Translations under genes and position numbers: made by a program | Assembly (NCBI GenBank): GCA_033675265.1 | Contig: JAUJYZ010000641.1 | Location: 1-64,000, forward strand | Direction: 5' to 3' | Length of the DNA: 64,000 nucleotides | Origin: Actinostola sp. cb2023 | Taxonomy: Eukaryota; Cnidaria; Anthozoa; Actiniaria; Actinostolidae | Notes under the pieces: model-generated | Database searches by the model: none | What the model saw: only the letters and a program-made list of their open reading frames with translations | Told to the model about the DNA's origin: nothing | In this document: positions 1-12,639 of the stretch, piece after piece | Numbering within the stretch: the stretch's first letter is position 1 | Layout: every line of letters starts with the position of its first letter

Positions 1-110
1 AAGGGTCCGAATTTCGGACCCTAGGTTTGGTTGTTCCGAGTATTTCAGCCCATTCACTAGGTTCACTAAAAGGGTCCGAATTTCGGACCCTTTTGGTTGT
101 TCCGAGTATT
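1..110. repeat. tandem copies of a palindromic unit
   Basis: A perfect-stem palindrome (AGGGTCCGAA, one base, TTCGGACCCT) occurs at 1-22 and again near 71-94. Each copy is followed by the same GGTTGTTCCGAGTATTT. The two copies form an approximately 70-bp tandem repeat cut by the window edge, so the array may continue upstream. Confidence 0.7.
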
Positions 111-464
111 TTACAACCCATTTATCATGATAATTTGACATAATTTATTACTAATTGATTTGTACCATATTGTAGGAATTAGTCAGGAACTTGCTACTTA
201 ATATAATAATATGAATCAGTAATGTATAGACAAATTTCATAAAATATATAACTTATCTTTATAAAAATCAAATATAATATATATAATACAACTTGAACAT
301 TTTCTTGTCGTTTAGAAAACAAATAGTAAATATTAAACAATCTGTCTACTCCTAATAATACAAATGATATTAGCAATTCATATAATGAAAAAGAGAACAT
401 TGACAAAGGTAATAAACCATAAAATAAACACGAAATATCGCCCACTACACTGCGATTGCGAATT

Positions 465-510
<46 letters not shown>
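465..510. repeat. (ACA)n microsatellite
   Basis: About 15 uninterrupted copies of the trinucleotide ACA. An apparent poly-Val reading frame on the minus strand here is an artefact of the repeat. Confidence 0.95.
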
Positions 511-511
<1 letters not shown>

Positions 512-959
512 AACACAAACAACACAAAAGGCCAAAAAGACTAACAATAGATCAGAGAACAAATTAAATATATTAAAAGTTACTGTGTAAACTAATGTTA
601 TAAGTTATTATTCCATCATTTCCACTTCAAGACGTTGCTGTAGAATGGCCTGGTGTCGTTCTAGAACGTCATCTTGTATCCAAAGTGCACGTCTTTTCGC
701 CCTTAACGCAGCCAAAGGACAATTTATAAGAGGCAATTAATGTAACAATTAGCACTAGGCGTTATTAGCATTATAACTGAGTTAACACAAGAGTTAGCGA
801 CTTTAGTGTTACCTAGAGCGGAGTATATGATGCTATATATTAAGAACTCTGCGTGTAAAATTTGAATAATAACAAATAGAGATAAAACAAAAGGAGGCAT
901 CACGATCTTCCGTTTTTGAAAGGGAAATAATGTTACCAATTATTCACCGCAGTTCAGGG

Positions 960-1452
960 TCACTTTTTTAGTTTGCTAATTGGGAAGAGCAACAATATTT
1001 TACTAAACGTCCTAAGCATGCTATTAACCCTAAAAAATAATATACCTAGGCCTAATACTGTATATCTAAATCGATTACAAGCAGTTCCACTTCCAACATC
1101 CATTACAACACTTGCATCATTGGAGAACATCCCAATAAGTTTATCGTAAACGCCCTCGGGCTGTTCAGCAGGGAACACAACCCTTTCTTCTATCATCACT
1201 GGCTGGTGAACCTCATCAATCTCAATAATGTTTATTGATTTTTTGAGCAACATGAATACCCATTAACTTTCTGGTAATGGACCAATGGCCAACAACAAAA
1301 CAGTCAACCACTGAAGTCATTTTAAACTTTTCTCGCATTGGAACATCAAGGGAAAATACGGCAATTCATGACAAGTACATTTCACGTATTTGATCCTGCG
1401 CCGAAGAGTTACTTTTGAAGATGTAAAGGCATAGGTAAATTTTACTTTTCCT
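960..1452 (-). pseudogene. DNA N4/N6-methylase-like relic, frameshifted
   Basis: The longest open stretch (960-1253, 97 codons) contains VVFPAEQP, then KLIGMFS, then VVMDVGSGT. This order resembles the C-terminal part of amino-DNA methylases, where an HPAxKP-like segment is followed by the S-adenosylmethionine loop (DxFxGSGT). Upstream, the same protein seems to continue in other frames: MTSVVDCFVVGHWSITRK lies around 1270-1325 and KYVKCTCHEL around 1375-1405, so at least two frameshifts separate the blocks. No full catalytic DPPY-type motif is visible. This is most likely a fragment of a transposon-borne or captured methylase; the family assignment is by pattern only. Confidence 0.4.
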
Positions 1453-1476
1453 GGCTGTTATCCATATTGAACTCAG

Positions 1477-1505
1477 ATAATAATAATAATAATAATAATA
1501 ATAAT
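1477..1505. repeat. (ATA)n microsatellite
   Basis: About 9-10 ATA/AAT copies followed by TTTATTTATATAGCGC. A very similar AAT-run plus TTTATAAAGCGC occurs at about 34173-34205, so this may be the tail of a dispersed short element rather than a random microsatellite. Confidence 0.8.
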
Positions 1506-4500
1506 TTATTTATATAGCGCTATATCATTAATGTTCGAAACTCTTTACAATACTAAGGATCGAAAGAAAAAATCTATAATAACTTACAATAAAACTGTGA
1601 TTATATTAAATTTACATGAATAAGATTATACAAAAAGGCAGTCTAGGACTGCATGTAGCTACTGCTGTGAAGCCAGAATAGACAATGAGTTTAATAAGAA
1701 AAGAGAAAAAATAGAGAAAGGAGAGAAATGAAGGAAAGGAATTATGGAGAAAAGAAATGTAATGTGAAAAGAAAATGTTGTGATGGTGTAACAAAAATGA
1801 TAATAAATATAACTTAATAATAGATGGTTAATGATTGCATTTCCACCGAAGTGGCTCTTTGAAAGAACAACAGAACAAAGTAAAGCTATAAATATATTAC
1901 GTTATGTTTTATTTGTTCAATAAAGTTGTTATATATATAAATATATAACTTATATAATGAACCATAACAACAAAAATAAAAACAAACGTTTGAATCAAAG
2001 CTAAGAGTGAGATTTCAAGTGTTCACAAGTTTTACACAAGTATTTCAGTAAACGATATGAACGGAAATCGACAACAAACCGAGTCTGGTACAGCTCCCTT
2101 GGTCTACACGAAGAGACTACGAAAATAACTGTTATTTAAAATGTAATCAACAGCAACATTTGGTAATCGTAACCATGAATCATTTATTTGAGTGAACAAA
2201 CTAATTGTAATAGCAATTAATGTGTGTTTTAATACTGTGCTAAACAAGTAAATCGTCAACTGAACAACCACCTTGGTTCGGCGATCGTTTGCCTGGTGGA
2301 AATTATATAAAGACTGTCAAAAAACCTGAACAATTAATTACGAGAAAACACTGGACACATCAGCTGAAAGCTGTGCTTGATTCCTGATGTAAAAAAGCAC
2401 AAAATCATTGTAAATAGAGACTAGAGTCTTACTTTACCTCACTCGTATTAAACGTAAACATCGAGCGGGCATCGAGCACATGGAAGAACGTAGCTTAGAC
2501 GTTGCAATCGATAAGAAGTCGCTTATTCTTCGTGTGCAAGTGACGTCAAATACCACATAAATTAATACAAAAATTTAGTTATGAATCCTATCAACTTGAT
2601 TCTTTGCAGTGTTTTAGAGAATTGTGATATGAATTATTGTAGAAATTTTCAGATGGGCTCGATGTTTTGTGTCCGAGTTTTCGAAGTTTGAATTTTGTCA
2701 CGCAACTCTTACTTAGCGCTAGTCACGTCTCTGAAAAGTCGTGGAAAACAACAAATTTGTACCAAATTAAATGTTTTTAGTTTTGTACATATTTAGAAGT
2801 TCTATTTATAGTGAAATTAAGTGATGTATATCAACTCTAAGCTTGAATTTTATTTTTTGAAATCTTGGCCGCCATGTTGGATGACAACAGCGTATCATCC
2901 AACATGGCGCCGCTATACAAACACACAGGAATATTTGGAAACTTCGTTCGCCATAACTCGGTAAAGAAATGCTCTAGTGCTCCAAAATTTGGCCCAGAGT
3001 TGTTATTTTGATAGCTCTACAAGCTCATCAGCATTTTATTTTATTTGGCAAAGGAAATAATATTTCGAAATTTGGCTGCACACGAAGAATTGACGCGAGT
3101 TGACAAAATCAACAAAATGTAGTCGAACCAAACGCCGGTCGAGACGAGAATAGAACAAAAATACATCTGGTATCATCGTGAAAAGGTTTTCTAGTCTTTA
3201 CTCGTCTTCGCTCTCGTAAAATGGAATGGCTCACAGAGAACTCTAACTTGCACTAGCGAGCTAGATTTTGCTGCAGTTTCGACATTAACCGCATAAAAAC
3301 AACCGATAAAATCGATATATATACGTTATTTGATAGATAGACAGATAAGATAATCAAGTTTATATATCTAGATGCTACCGTTTCATTAGCCATTCGACAA
3401 GTTTCGCCTTCGGCTTCGGCGGTGAGAAACAAGCGCAGCCGATACTCGAGCAAAGATCACTAAAATATCGATGCATCGTCTCTTAAAAACGTCTGTTACG
3501 AGAATAAAATCAGGCGATGACATCAATACATATCTTAACACTTACCGGTGCTTGATGTAGCATCTTTAAAGTAGGTCAGTAAAAGATCCAAAAATCCTTC
3601 TCAAACCCGACACACCTCCACAACAAGAACGCCATCCATGCTTGGTTGGATGATGCGTGACGGGAATGAAACCGAAATGCCTCATGGGAACACAGCAAGC
3701 CCAGAGCTCATATTTCTTAGCTCCGCTATGCAGACGTTATTACTCGGGCACTTCCGAAGGAAGCCCGAGTTATAAAATGGGCTTTCTTCGGTTTTAGTAG
3801 TTTTGTTTGGTCAAAGAATGAAGAAAGTATGCGACGTATTTAATCGTATCGAGTTTCAAGATTACGCAGCAGATAAGGGAATTGCGAAAACAAATTAACG
3901 ACACACAGGACTCAAGTAGATTTGAATCTTAGTTTTTTTGAAAGCAGCTGTAGATCTTCAAGCTATTAAAGGTCAGGATTCTAGTTATAATTAAACTCAC
4001 GACCAGCGATGTAACTACATCTATTGACAGAAAGCTATATGTACAGAAGTCATGCAAACAATCGAGCCAGTCGAGTTCAGTTTTCAGTAACTCACGATGG
4101 ATGTTTATTTTATTCCACGTTTGAAAAATTCAGTACGATTAGAGTTGAGTGATCCTTGTGTGAGTCATACATCTATTACGCGACCTAATTTTAGAACCGC
4201 CGCGTAGCGCTATTTAAAACAGAATTTCCACGCTCAAAACAGGTCAGTATACGGCAAAAATACAATCGAAATCAAAACGTCCTTAGATTTTAGGGATCTA
4301 TTACAGAAGAAGACGCTCAGTGACGAGGGAGACTATTTGTTTCGGTGACTCATAGATAAAGATCTCCGACTCTTCACTGATGTACGCTGTTGTACGTCTT
4401 TAAACGTATTTGAGGTCACTTGAGGTCACATCTTAAATCTAACAGAAACAGCTTTTGATTTTTAATCGATAATTCCTTTCTCAGTGATTTCGAGATAAAT

Positions 4501-4740
4501 CGAACAAGATCTTTCAATGTATAGGCAGAGACAGCAGATTGGTCGAGCTTTGTCACATCATACCGTAGTCTGAATCAACTGGATGTTTCGATTCAAAGAT
4601 ACGAAGTTCGACTTTCCTCTGCGATAACGAAGAAACCAAAAGACGTTATCAGAACCGTCTGACCATGAATATGAACCTCAACTGGACGTTCCAAGTACGT
4701 GCTACGGAAATACGATTCGGATATATTTATCTATGCTCAC
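1506..4740. other. no gene seen
   Basis: No convincing coding region, RNA gene or complete element. Small inverted repeats are present: 2871-2908 (GCCATGTTGGATGA and its complement, around a 10-base loop) and 3744-3776 (ACTCGGGC/GCCCGAGT). Frames around 3253-3453 are short and look random. Confidence 0.6.
2871..2908. repeat. hairpin with YY1-like arms
   Basis: The 14-base arms GCCATGTTGGATGA and TCATCCAACATGGC surround a short loop. The arms contain a GCCAT-core motif resembling the metazoan YY1 site. It may be a tiny MITE remnant or a bidirectional regulatory site. Confidence 0.5.
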
Positions 4741-5548
4741 CACAGGAAGCCCAAGCTGTGGTTTTGTGGAGAATATCGTAAAAATATTTTCTCCTGTAAA
4801 TACTGTAATAAAAGACTTGAAACTGTGGTAGTGTCTATGGTAGTGTTCAGCATTTTTTAGTGTCTCCCCTCACCCAGTAAAGAAAGAAGGCAAGGAAGGA
4901 GACGAAGCTCGAAAAATGGCTTCCAAAGCCGTTCAAATATTGCTCGTTTTTTTTCGTGAAAATCACCTGGGATTCAAAAATTAACCCCCACCAGCCAAGA
5001 GGGGATAAATCTACAATCCATCTATGCCAGTCATGTTAGCATACCTTCATAACTGAAGCTATCAGCCGCTGGTGAATCCACCATGCCAACGGTCGCCACG
5101 GTCGAAGGACCTGGGCACTAGCAATAATCGGGATGCTTGGTTGGCCCTGAAATTCACAAATCTACCAAGCATAACCCATCCCCCGCTATGGGGGTCTTTT
5201 TATGGCAGAATTATGTTCACCAGCGGCTGATAGCTTCAGTTATGAAGGTTCTAACATAACTGCATAGAGCTAGATTTCAGCCGCTGGTGAATCCAGGTGA
5301 TTCATCACATAAAAACGAGCAATATTTGAACGCTTTGGAAGCCATTTTTCGAGCTTCATCTCCTTCCTTTTCTTTTTTACTGGTGAGGGGAGACACTAAA
5401 AAATGCTGAAATTCGCTGAAAATTTGCACAGGGATAGTAAATAAAGATCACAAGACACCACCACAGTTTCAAGTCTTTTATTACAGTATTTACAGGAGAA
5501 AATATTTTTACGATATTCTCCACAAAACCACAGCTTGGGCTTCCTGTG
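4741..5548. mobile_element. MITE, CACAGG family, 7-bp target duplication
   Basis: Long imperfect terminal inverted repeats (about 250 bp each) begin CACAGGAAGCCCAAGC at 4741 and end with the complement at 5548. The flanks TGCTCAC (4734-4740 and 5549-5555) look like a 7-bp target duplication. The centre holds another inverted pair (5034-5083 and 5217-5262, CCAGCGGCTGATAGC type). There is no transposase frame, so it is non-autonomous. The same terminus occurs at 24133-25688 and as single ends near 28387 and 59187. Confidence 0.75.
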
Positions 5549-5683
5549 TGCTCACCGACACATATATACATAGTGTCCCTCGTCACGCAACTGTCAGTCA
5601 TTGTCAGGTCCCTCCTCACGCAACTGACATTGTCCTTGTCATAAGCCCGAGTGTACGCTCATTGAGCGTCTTGTTTACATACT

Positions 5684-6685
5684 CATCGGGAAAGATTTGT
5701 CACAAGTAGTCAGCTAGAATTTCTCTGGCACGCCCCCACATTCTAGTACATACAAACATGGACTCAAATTCAAGTTTTTTTGCAATTTTCCTCGTATAAA
5801 TGCATATAACTAAAAAGTTAACGACGGATTTAGTTTTTTTGATCTTTCGTGGACCATATTATTTGGTTATAATTGAAATTCGATGCAAAAAAGTACCGTA
5901 TTTTTTTAGTTGAATGGGTCTACCTTACAAGAGAATTGGCGTGACATGACCTCAAACTGGCCTGTCAGCCCACATAAATAGCTTTTATTGAAACTACACA
6001 GGCCTAGTCACGAAATTAACTACGGATTAGCATAGCCCGCGCTTTTATGGACATTTTGATACCAAATACATGTTAGTCCGTAAAATTTTCGTACCGTATT
6101 TCGGCCAGTTTTTATAGAGTCCCATACAGAGTATATACACAACAGCCTCGAAGCTCTTCCTAGTATTTATATCTATTGATCATTGTATTATTTTGACTCG
6201 ATGTAAACTGCTGGGCATTCAAAAATATGATGTGTCAGGCTTCTCTGGTGTTGTTAGTATGACTATTGATAACAGCTTGTGCCTTCGCCGTTGCACAAAC
6301 AAAACTGATGAATCTGAGGGAACTGATAGCGGGTGGAAATACTCAATGCAAAGCAGTAGTGAACCCTTTTTCCATGCACAATTAATGTATCAAGTAAGTG
6401 TTATATATGTCGATGTATTAATCAGATCTAATCACGGCATGAAATTATAAAAGCAATAATCTATGACTGATTTGGGGATTTCGTGGAGGGGGAGGGGAGG
6501 GGGTCAAGCGAAAATATAAATTAAACTGAAGTACATATTGCATATTATATATATAATATTAATATACCGAAGTGAAAAACAATCAGAAACTGACAGGAAA
6601 AAAAGAAGAATAAGAATTCGAAGGGATTCGCAGGGGCTAGGGCCGAAAAGACCAAATGTTCCAATTTGTAAAATCTTTTCCGATA
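5684..6685. mobile_element. CATCGG-family MITE, complete copy
   Basis: The element begins CATCGGGAAAGATTTGT and ends AAATCTTTTCCGAT, giving short inverted ends about 1 kb apart. The same 1-kb sequence is present twice more at 48738-50729, where one copy sits inside the other. No coding capacity: short frames at 6193-6450 and 6504-6748 are conserved only because the whole element is. Confidence 0.8.
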
Positions 6686-7484
6686 TGTAAAAGCAATCGA
6701 AACCTTTCGTGCTGCCCAAAAACGGCGCCAGGGAAAACTATGGATCAAACGACTGCATTTGGACTACATATTGCCACATGGGAATCGTGCACTTTGAAGC
6801 TATAAATCGGGCTACCGGATGTCTTCACACTATCTGTCATCGACTCATCGTGCCATGTACCGCTATTTAGTTGCTGATTGGCCACAAAAATATTTTGTGG
6901 CCAATCAGAGCACATCTCATTAACTTCTCTGGAACACGTTCTTTAGAGTATGTCCCTAGGGGCTGTTTTTTCCTCCCCTTCCTTTTTCTCCTCCCCTCCC
7001 CCCTCCCCTTCCTTTTTCCCCTCCCATAACAAGCCGCAAGCCTGTTTTTTTTTGCGAACAGCAATGTTGCTATGGTAATTTCAACCGCAGATTACGAACA
7101 TAGTGTTAATCCAATTTGGGGGTCTGTCTTCATGTTGTCTTAGATGTTTTATAAATATAAAGCAGAAATCCATGATCATTGGCTTTTACAATATTGGATT
7201 ATACCTTATTCGGCAATCATGAAGATTTTTGCGCCAAATTCATTTTATTGCCAAGCAAATAACCGGGGCTGAAACATGCTTTCTGACGACCATTTTAAAA
7301 AAATATGCTTCGAGTCTTCTTTTCGACTCTGAAACTCGTCAAGAACTGGTTTGCGTTAAACACCATTGTTTGTGGAATATGTCGACTTAAAGATTACATA
7401 TACATGTATAGCTATTTGGCCGGTCAAGGACTTACAATACCCCTACAAGATGGAGAAACTGATTTCGGCAAAGCTGTATAATGC
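6686..7484. other. intergenic, CCAAT hairpin and pyrimidine tract
   Basis: No gene seen. 6874-6908 is a 35-base palindrome (CTGATTGGCCACAAAA and complement) with CCAAT boxes on both strands. 6965-7026 is a nearly pure pyrimidine tract on the plus strand (CCCCTTCC-type), which could form unusual DNA structure. Confidence 0.55.
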
Positions 7485-7872
7485 TACCCTGGTTCCAGAG
7501 GCTACTATTGGGGGGCGAGCGAAGAGAGGGGGTCTGGGGAGGAGGAAAAGTAGCCTCTGGGCTCATAGAACGCAAACCTCACTTCCATGAGGACAGAATT
7601 TGTCCTAACTTTTTGATTGGGTAATAGCAATCACGTGTTCTATTTTCGCCTGTGATTGGCTAGAATGTTTACACGGGAAAACCGGTAGTTGATGTTCAAG
7701 CTACTACTAATATTTGAAACTTTGGCGGTTATAAACAACTTACTATTCTAATTTCTTTATTGGTCCAAGTAAGCGATATGAAGGGTGAATCCGAGTGAAT
7801 AAAATATATAAGTAACACATTTAAAACAATGAAGAGATGAGAAATAGAGTTAGGAACAGCTAGTTTGGGTAG

Positions 7873-7956
7873 ACTGATTATCAGACGGCACGGGTCAACC
7901 GCTGACTACTGGTCAGCGGTTTGCTCAGCAGTTGACCCGTGCCGTCTGATAATCAG
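7873..7956. repeat. foldback hairpin
   Basis: The arms CTGATTATCAGACGGCACGG and complement pair perfectly over about 26 bases, with an inner CGCTGAC/GTCAGCG pair. The hairpin lies inside the 7485-10077 element. CTAGTTTGGG occurs on both sides and may mark its insertion site. Confidence 0.7.
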
Positions 7957-8485
7957 GCTACTAGTTTGGGCTGTTTACAAACACGAATAAAACCCAACTG
8001 AAATGTGAACTTCCGGCTCTGTACGCGTGATTTAGCCTGCGTAGCGGCGCACGGGAAAAAGGGAGGAGGGAGCGGGAAGGGTGGAAGGGGAGGAGGAGGA
8101 GATAAGAGGGGATTGGGGAGAGGGGATTGGGGAGAGAGCGGAAGGGAACGCCTGCAATGAAACCCGCACATTCCTCGTATTTTACGTTCAAATTTTGAAC
8201 GTAAAATTCCCATTGGTTAATCAGCTGTTATTGTATAGTCAAGTCAATCCGCGCGCTCTGATTGGCTGAAAACTGTGCTTTATCAGAGAACGGAGCACGG
8301 TTTGATGACGCTATTTTTCAAAAAGACCAAAATACTGAAGAAAACAAACCCAGCGCGCGCTCGATGGCGTAACTGGCGTCAGTAGCGCGCGCACTTCACT
8401 CGCTAAATTAAATTGTATTCAAAAACACAACAGAATCCTCAAATGTCTTGCCGTAAATTCATAGTTTCTATATAATAAAGCAATT

Positions 8486-8660
8486 AGAACAGCTTCATCT
8501 GTGCTCCGTTCAGTTATAAAGCACTTAGAAGTAACGATAGCACTCGAGAAGTCTGTGAGAAACACTCGCCTACGGCTTGTGTTTCTCCCTACACTTCTCT
8601 CGTGCTATCGTCACTTCCTGCGTGCTTTATAACTGAACGGAGCACAGATGAAGCTGTTCT
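8486..8660. repeat. foldback MITE-like hairpin
   Basis: Arms of about 38 bases (AGAACAGCTTCATCTGTGCT and complement) extend to the ATAAAGCA/TGCTTTAT pair. The inner part is also partly paired (GTGACGATAGCAC type). No coding capacity. Confidence 0.75.
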
Positions 8661-9138
8661 ATTTGTTAATCAATCAAATGCCTCTATTGTTTTAAATGAA
8701 AATTGATCTCCGTCGTTTGAAAGCGACGGTCTAAACATTGGCGTTCGATAATGATTAGATAGATTCTGAGATGGTGTATCGTTATAAAACAGAACAAAAC
8801 TCAGTGTTATAAACTTCTTGTTATTGAAAAGGTCGCAAAGCCTAATTTTTAGAGTATTTGCTGAAGTGAAAGGAGAAGCGGTTTTTATACAACCGACGAA
8901 GCCGATTGAGGCAAGTTCTTGGGAATCTCTTGTACTACACGAGTCGCCCGCCAAAATTGATCTTCGCCAGTGCTGAAGAAGTAGACTGTTTTCGCTCTTT
9001 TACCCTGCAGGTCGCTCAGAATCGACAAAGAGCGAACAGACCGACTTATGGAATCAGTCTACTGAAGAGGTAGCAGACAAGGGGTTTCAGCAAGTCAGGC
9101 TAAAATACCACAACTGCGCTTTGAACAAGAAGCTCGAG

Positions 9139-9236
9139 TACCCTGGTTCCAGAGGCTTTGTTAAGCTCTATAATACGATGTTCCGCGGCGTAAACATCGT
9201 ATCATAGAGTTTGACAAAGCCTCTGGAACCAGGGTA
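9139..9236. mobile_element. 98-bp palindromic MITE, 9-bp target duplication
   Basis: A near-complete palindrome starting TACCCTGGTTCCAGAGGC and ending with its complement. It is flanked by identical AAGCTCGAG at 9130-9138 and 9237-9245. Ends and 9-bp duplication match the larger element that contains it, so this is a minimal member of the same family. Confidence 0.85.
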
Positions 9237-10087
9237 AAGCTCGAGCTATTTTAAAATCGTAATGTAGAAAGCTTAATTAACTCGAAATGTTGACAGTTGA
9301 TTCTCTAGATATCTGGCCTTCTCTTCTCGATTACTGGAATATAGTCTCTAATAAAAACTTCCACGGTAATTTAACTTTCTGGGAATCTAAGGGTTAAAAG
9401 GAAGGATTCAGTTCAATGTGGGTTTCTATGGACCGAAGCTAGTGTTCAAAGGTTTTTTGAAGACGGTGATTCGATCAGGAGTTCGTTCAAAAACGTCCGC
9501 AATCGTGTAAATGTTGACAGTTGCATGATTCTAGAGATAACTGTCTCTAATAAAAAACTTCCTTTCTTCCTTTCATAAGTGCTATGTTTATTCAGTTTGT
9601 GTCAGACCTTTTATAAATACCATAGATCGTAAAAAGACTTTTTAAATTACATGTACATTTCACACTTCACAGTGTAAAAAAGACGATTTTAATTGGTTTA
9701 TTTAGTTCGCAATCTTGAATATTAATTAGGGGGTGTATTGGGGGTTTTATTGCAGGCGTTCCCTTCCGCTCTCTCCCCAATCCCCAATCCTCTCCTTCTC
9801 CTTCTCCTCCCTCCTTCCTCCTCTCTCCCTCCTTCTCCCTCCCTTCCCTTTTCCCGTGCGCCGCTACGCAGGCGACGCGTGATTGACCTAGCATGACCTA
9901 AGCAAATATAAATCTGTCAAAACCAACACCATTAGCGAGTTTCCAGAGTTTAATATTTCAGCATGGAAGTGAGACAGACGCCATGTAAGCCCAAAGTTTC
10001 GTTCTTCTTCGGACTCGTCCTTCGGACTCGCTCTCTCTCGTCCTTCGGATCGACTTCGAGACTCTGGAACCAGGGTAGTATAATGCT

Positions 10088-10624
10088 GACTGCAAAGGAA
10101 AATAAGTATATGTGCCGGATCACCGTTTGCTATTTTAGCAGGTAATTTACGAAAGAAAGTCCCAATAGATTCTGATTTTCTGATGTCAGAACTATTTGCT
10201 ACGATAACTGCAGAGCAAGAATCATGATCAACACGGAGACCTTCGCCGATCAGAACCAGATCCAGAGCTAGAGGTGATTGGTAGGGGTTTGTATGGTATC
10301 AATACGATCGATATGGAGAGAAGTATTAATAGTGTGTCAGTTAACATTAAAATGCTATCAGATAGATAGGGTAACGAAACTGAGATTATCGTGTGTGTGT
10401 ATTGACGCAACACGGATGGCAAAGGTCAACTTGAAGTGGAAGGCTATTGGATAAAAGTACCTGACTGTAGCGATGCCGATGATTGATTTAGGACAATTCG
10501 GACAAAGCTAGAGTATAAGTAGGGTAGAAATATGGATAGTAAGGGCGGATATGGCCGGACTGAACATAAGCTTGGCATGAGATAATGAAGAAAATAATGT
10601 TTATATAGTGAAAATACAGAAATT
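10088..10624. other. no gene seen
   Basis: Unremarkable AT-rich sequence between the inverted-repeat element and the minisatellite. No supported coding region. Confidence 0.6.
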
Positions 10625-11285
10625 CGGCACGCCCAAAATTCTTAGGAAATTCTTTCAAATTCCCTCTCCTCTCTCCTCTCCTTTGAATCTTTCAGGCGGC
10701 ACGCCCAAGATTCTTCAGTAGGAAATTCTTTTTCAAATTCCCTCTCCTCTCTCCTCTCCTTTGAATCTTTCAGGCGGCACGCCCAAGATTCTTAGGAAAT
10801 TCTTTCAAATTCCCTCCTCTCCTTTGAATCTTTCAGGCGGCACACCCAAGATTCTTAGGAAATTCTTTCAAATTCCCTCTCCTCTCCTTTGAATCTTTCA
10901 GGCGGCACGCCCAAGATTCTTCAGTAGGAAATTATTTCAAATTCCCTCTCCTCTCCTTTGAATCTTTCAGGCGGCACGCCCAAGATTCTTAGGAAATTCT
11001 TTCAAATTCCCTCTCCTCTCCTTTGAATCTTTCAGGCGGCACGCCCAAGATTCTTCAGTAGGAAATTCTTTCAAATTCCCTCTCCTCTCCTTTGAATCTT
11101 TCAGGCGGCACGCCCAAGATTCTTAGGAAATTCTTTCAAATTCCCTTTCCTCTCCTTTGAATCTTTCAGGCGGCACGCCCAAGATTCTTCAGTAGGAAAT
11201 TCTTTCAAATTCCCACTCCTATCCTTTGAATCTTTCAGGCGGCACGCCCAAGATTCTTAGAAAGTTGTTTCAAATTCCCACTCAT
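10625..11285. repeat. minisatellite, two alternating unit types
   Basis: About ten units of roughly 62-75 bp (CGGCACGCCCAAGATTCTT, then CAAATTCCCTCTCCTCTCC, then TTTGAATCTTTCAGG). Units either contain or lack the four bases CAGT in ATTCTT(CAGT)AGGAAATT. The order is short, long, short, short, long, short, long, short, long, short. The second half therefore amplified as a dimer. Confidence 0.9.
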
Positions 11286-11582
11286 CCTCTCTCCTCTTTC
11301 CTCTCTCCTCTTCGACTCTCTTTTCTCCTTTCCGGCTTTGTCTGTGTTCTAAAAATTGATGGGCTTTACGATCTTCCTTTAAGTAATAACGCAAGAGACG
11401 TTGATTTTCAGAACAGTATCTGGCCCAGAAAATTTCGATTTCATTCTTTATTCTGAGGCGTCTCATTTATGAGATGTTCTTCATACAAGCTTAATGATAA
11501 TTTGTACTTCAAAATAAATAAAATGCAATTGTAGAGAAAATGTTTAAATAGAATAATATATCCTGAAGAAGCAAAATTCAAA

Positions 11583-11975
11583 GGTCTTTTAATAGAACGA
11601 TTCAAAGCTAGCTCTTTTATAGAACGATTCAAAGCTCTTTTATAGAACGATTCAAAGCTCTTTTATAGAACGATTCCAAGCTCTTTTATAGAACGATTCC
11701 AAGCTCTTTTAAGCTCTTTTATAGAACGATTCAAAGCTCTTTTATAGAACGATTCCAAGCTCTTTTATAGAACGATTCCAAGCTCTTTTATAGAACGATT
11801 CCAAGCTCTTTTATTGAACGATTGCAAGCTCTTTCATAGAACGATTCAAAGCTCTTTTATAGAACGATTCAAAGCTCTTTTATAGAACGATTCCAAGCTC
11901 TTTTATAGAACGATTCAAAGCTCTTTTATTGAACGATTCCAAGCTCTTTTATAGAACGATTCCAAGCTCTTTTAT
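11583..11975. repeat. 23-bp minisatellite, left part
   Basis: About 17 copies of CTTTTATAGAACGATTCCAAGCT (C/A variants at the CC/CA position). The array resumes in the same orientation at 23448, so the intervening 11.5 kb is an insertion. Confidence 0.95.
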
Positions 11976-12639
11976 CATAGTTAGTAAGTCGAGAGGACTG
12001 GTTGGGAAACCTTTTGTTATATGTTTTTGTTCGTTTTTTTCAACCGTGACCGTGCACAAATCTTTTGTTTTGTCATTGTTTTGCCTTAAGAGGAGATTTT
12101 TTACGAACGCGCGTATTGAGCGCCAAAAACCAATAGCATGGAGAATACGTTTTGTACAAGGCTAAAACTGCTTTAGCAAAGAGTTCAAGTTATTTGGGAT
12201 GGTTTTTGACCGGTAAAAGTGAAATTAGAGTGTTAATCCAAAGTGAAAATTTGATTTGAAAACTGTCCACATGGGCTAGATCTGTATATTTACTAGTATT
12301 GCTGATGTTTTCCCCTGAATTAGCTCAAATTTGAAACAAAAAGCAGGAAAATGGCTTTGTACAACGCTAAAACAGCTTTAAACAGCCAATTTTCTTTGTT
12401 TTTAATAGTTTGTGCTTAGTTAAAATAAAATTAGAGTGTTAATCCAAAGTGAAAATCGAAAGTCAAACTGTTCAAAAGCGCTCGTTTTTGGCGCTTTTCG
12501 CGGATATTACGCGATGTTCAACTAATAAATATCCTCTTAATTTGCTATGGTTGAGCAACTGAACCCAAACGTTTCTTTTGGCCGCTTGTGCGATATATTC
12601 CAATTCCAATTTAAATACACTGTAATTTCAAAAGAGCCG

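Larger units (their letters stand above)
7485..10077. mobile_element. 2.6-kb inverted-repeat element, 9-bp target duplication
   Basis: The ends are TACCCTGGTTCCAGAG (7485-7500) and CTCTGGAACCAGGGTA (10062-10077). They are flanked by identical GTATAATGC (7476-7484 and 10078-10086). A 9-bp duplication is typical of Mutator-like elements. The interior carries no transposase but has several hairpins (7873-7956, 8486-8660), an inverted pair of purine/pyrimidine blocks (8038-8160 versus 9745-9877, sharing the segment CCGTGCGCCGCTACGCAGG in opposite orientations), and a nested 98-bp member of the same family (9139-9236). The minus-strand frame at 8670-8954 is not recognisable. A non-autonomous or decayed element. 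Confidence 0.7.

Noticed and set aside
194..562. 122-codon minus-strand frame with a poly-Val core
   Set aside because: The core is the ACA microsatellite read in one frame; no conserved protein features.
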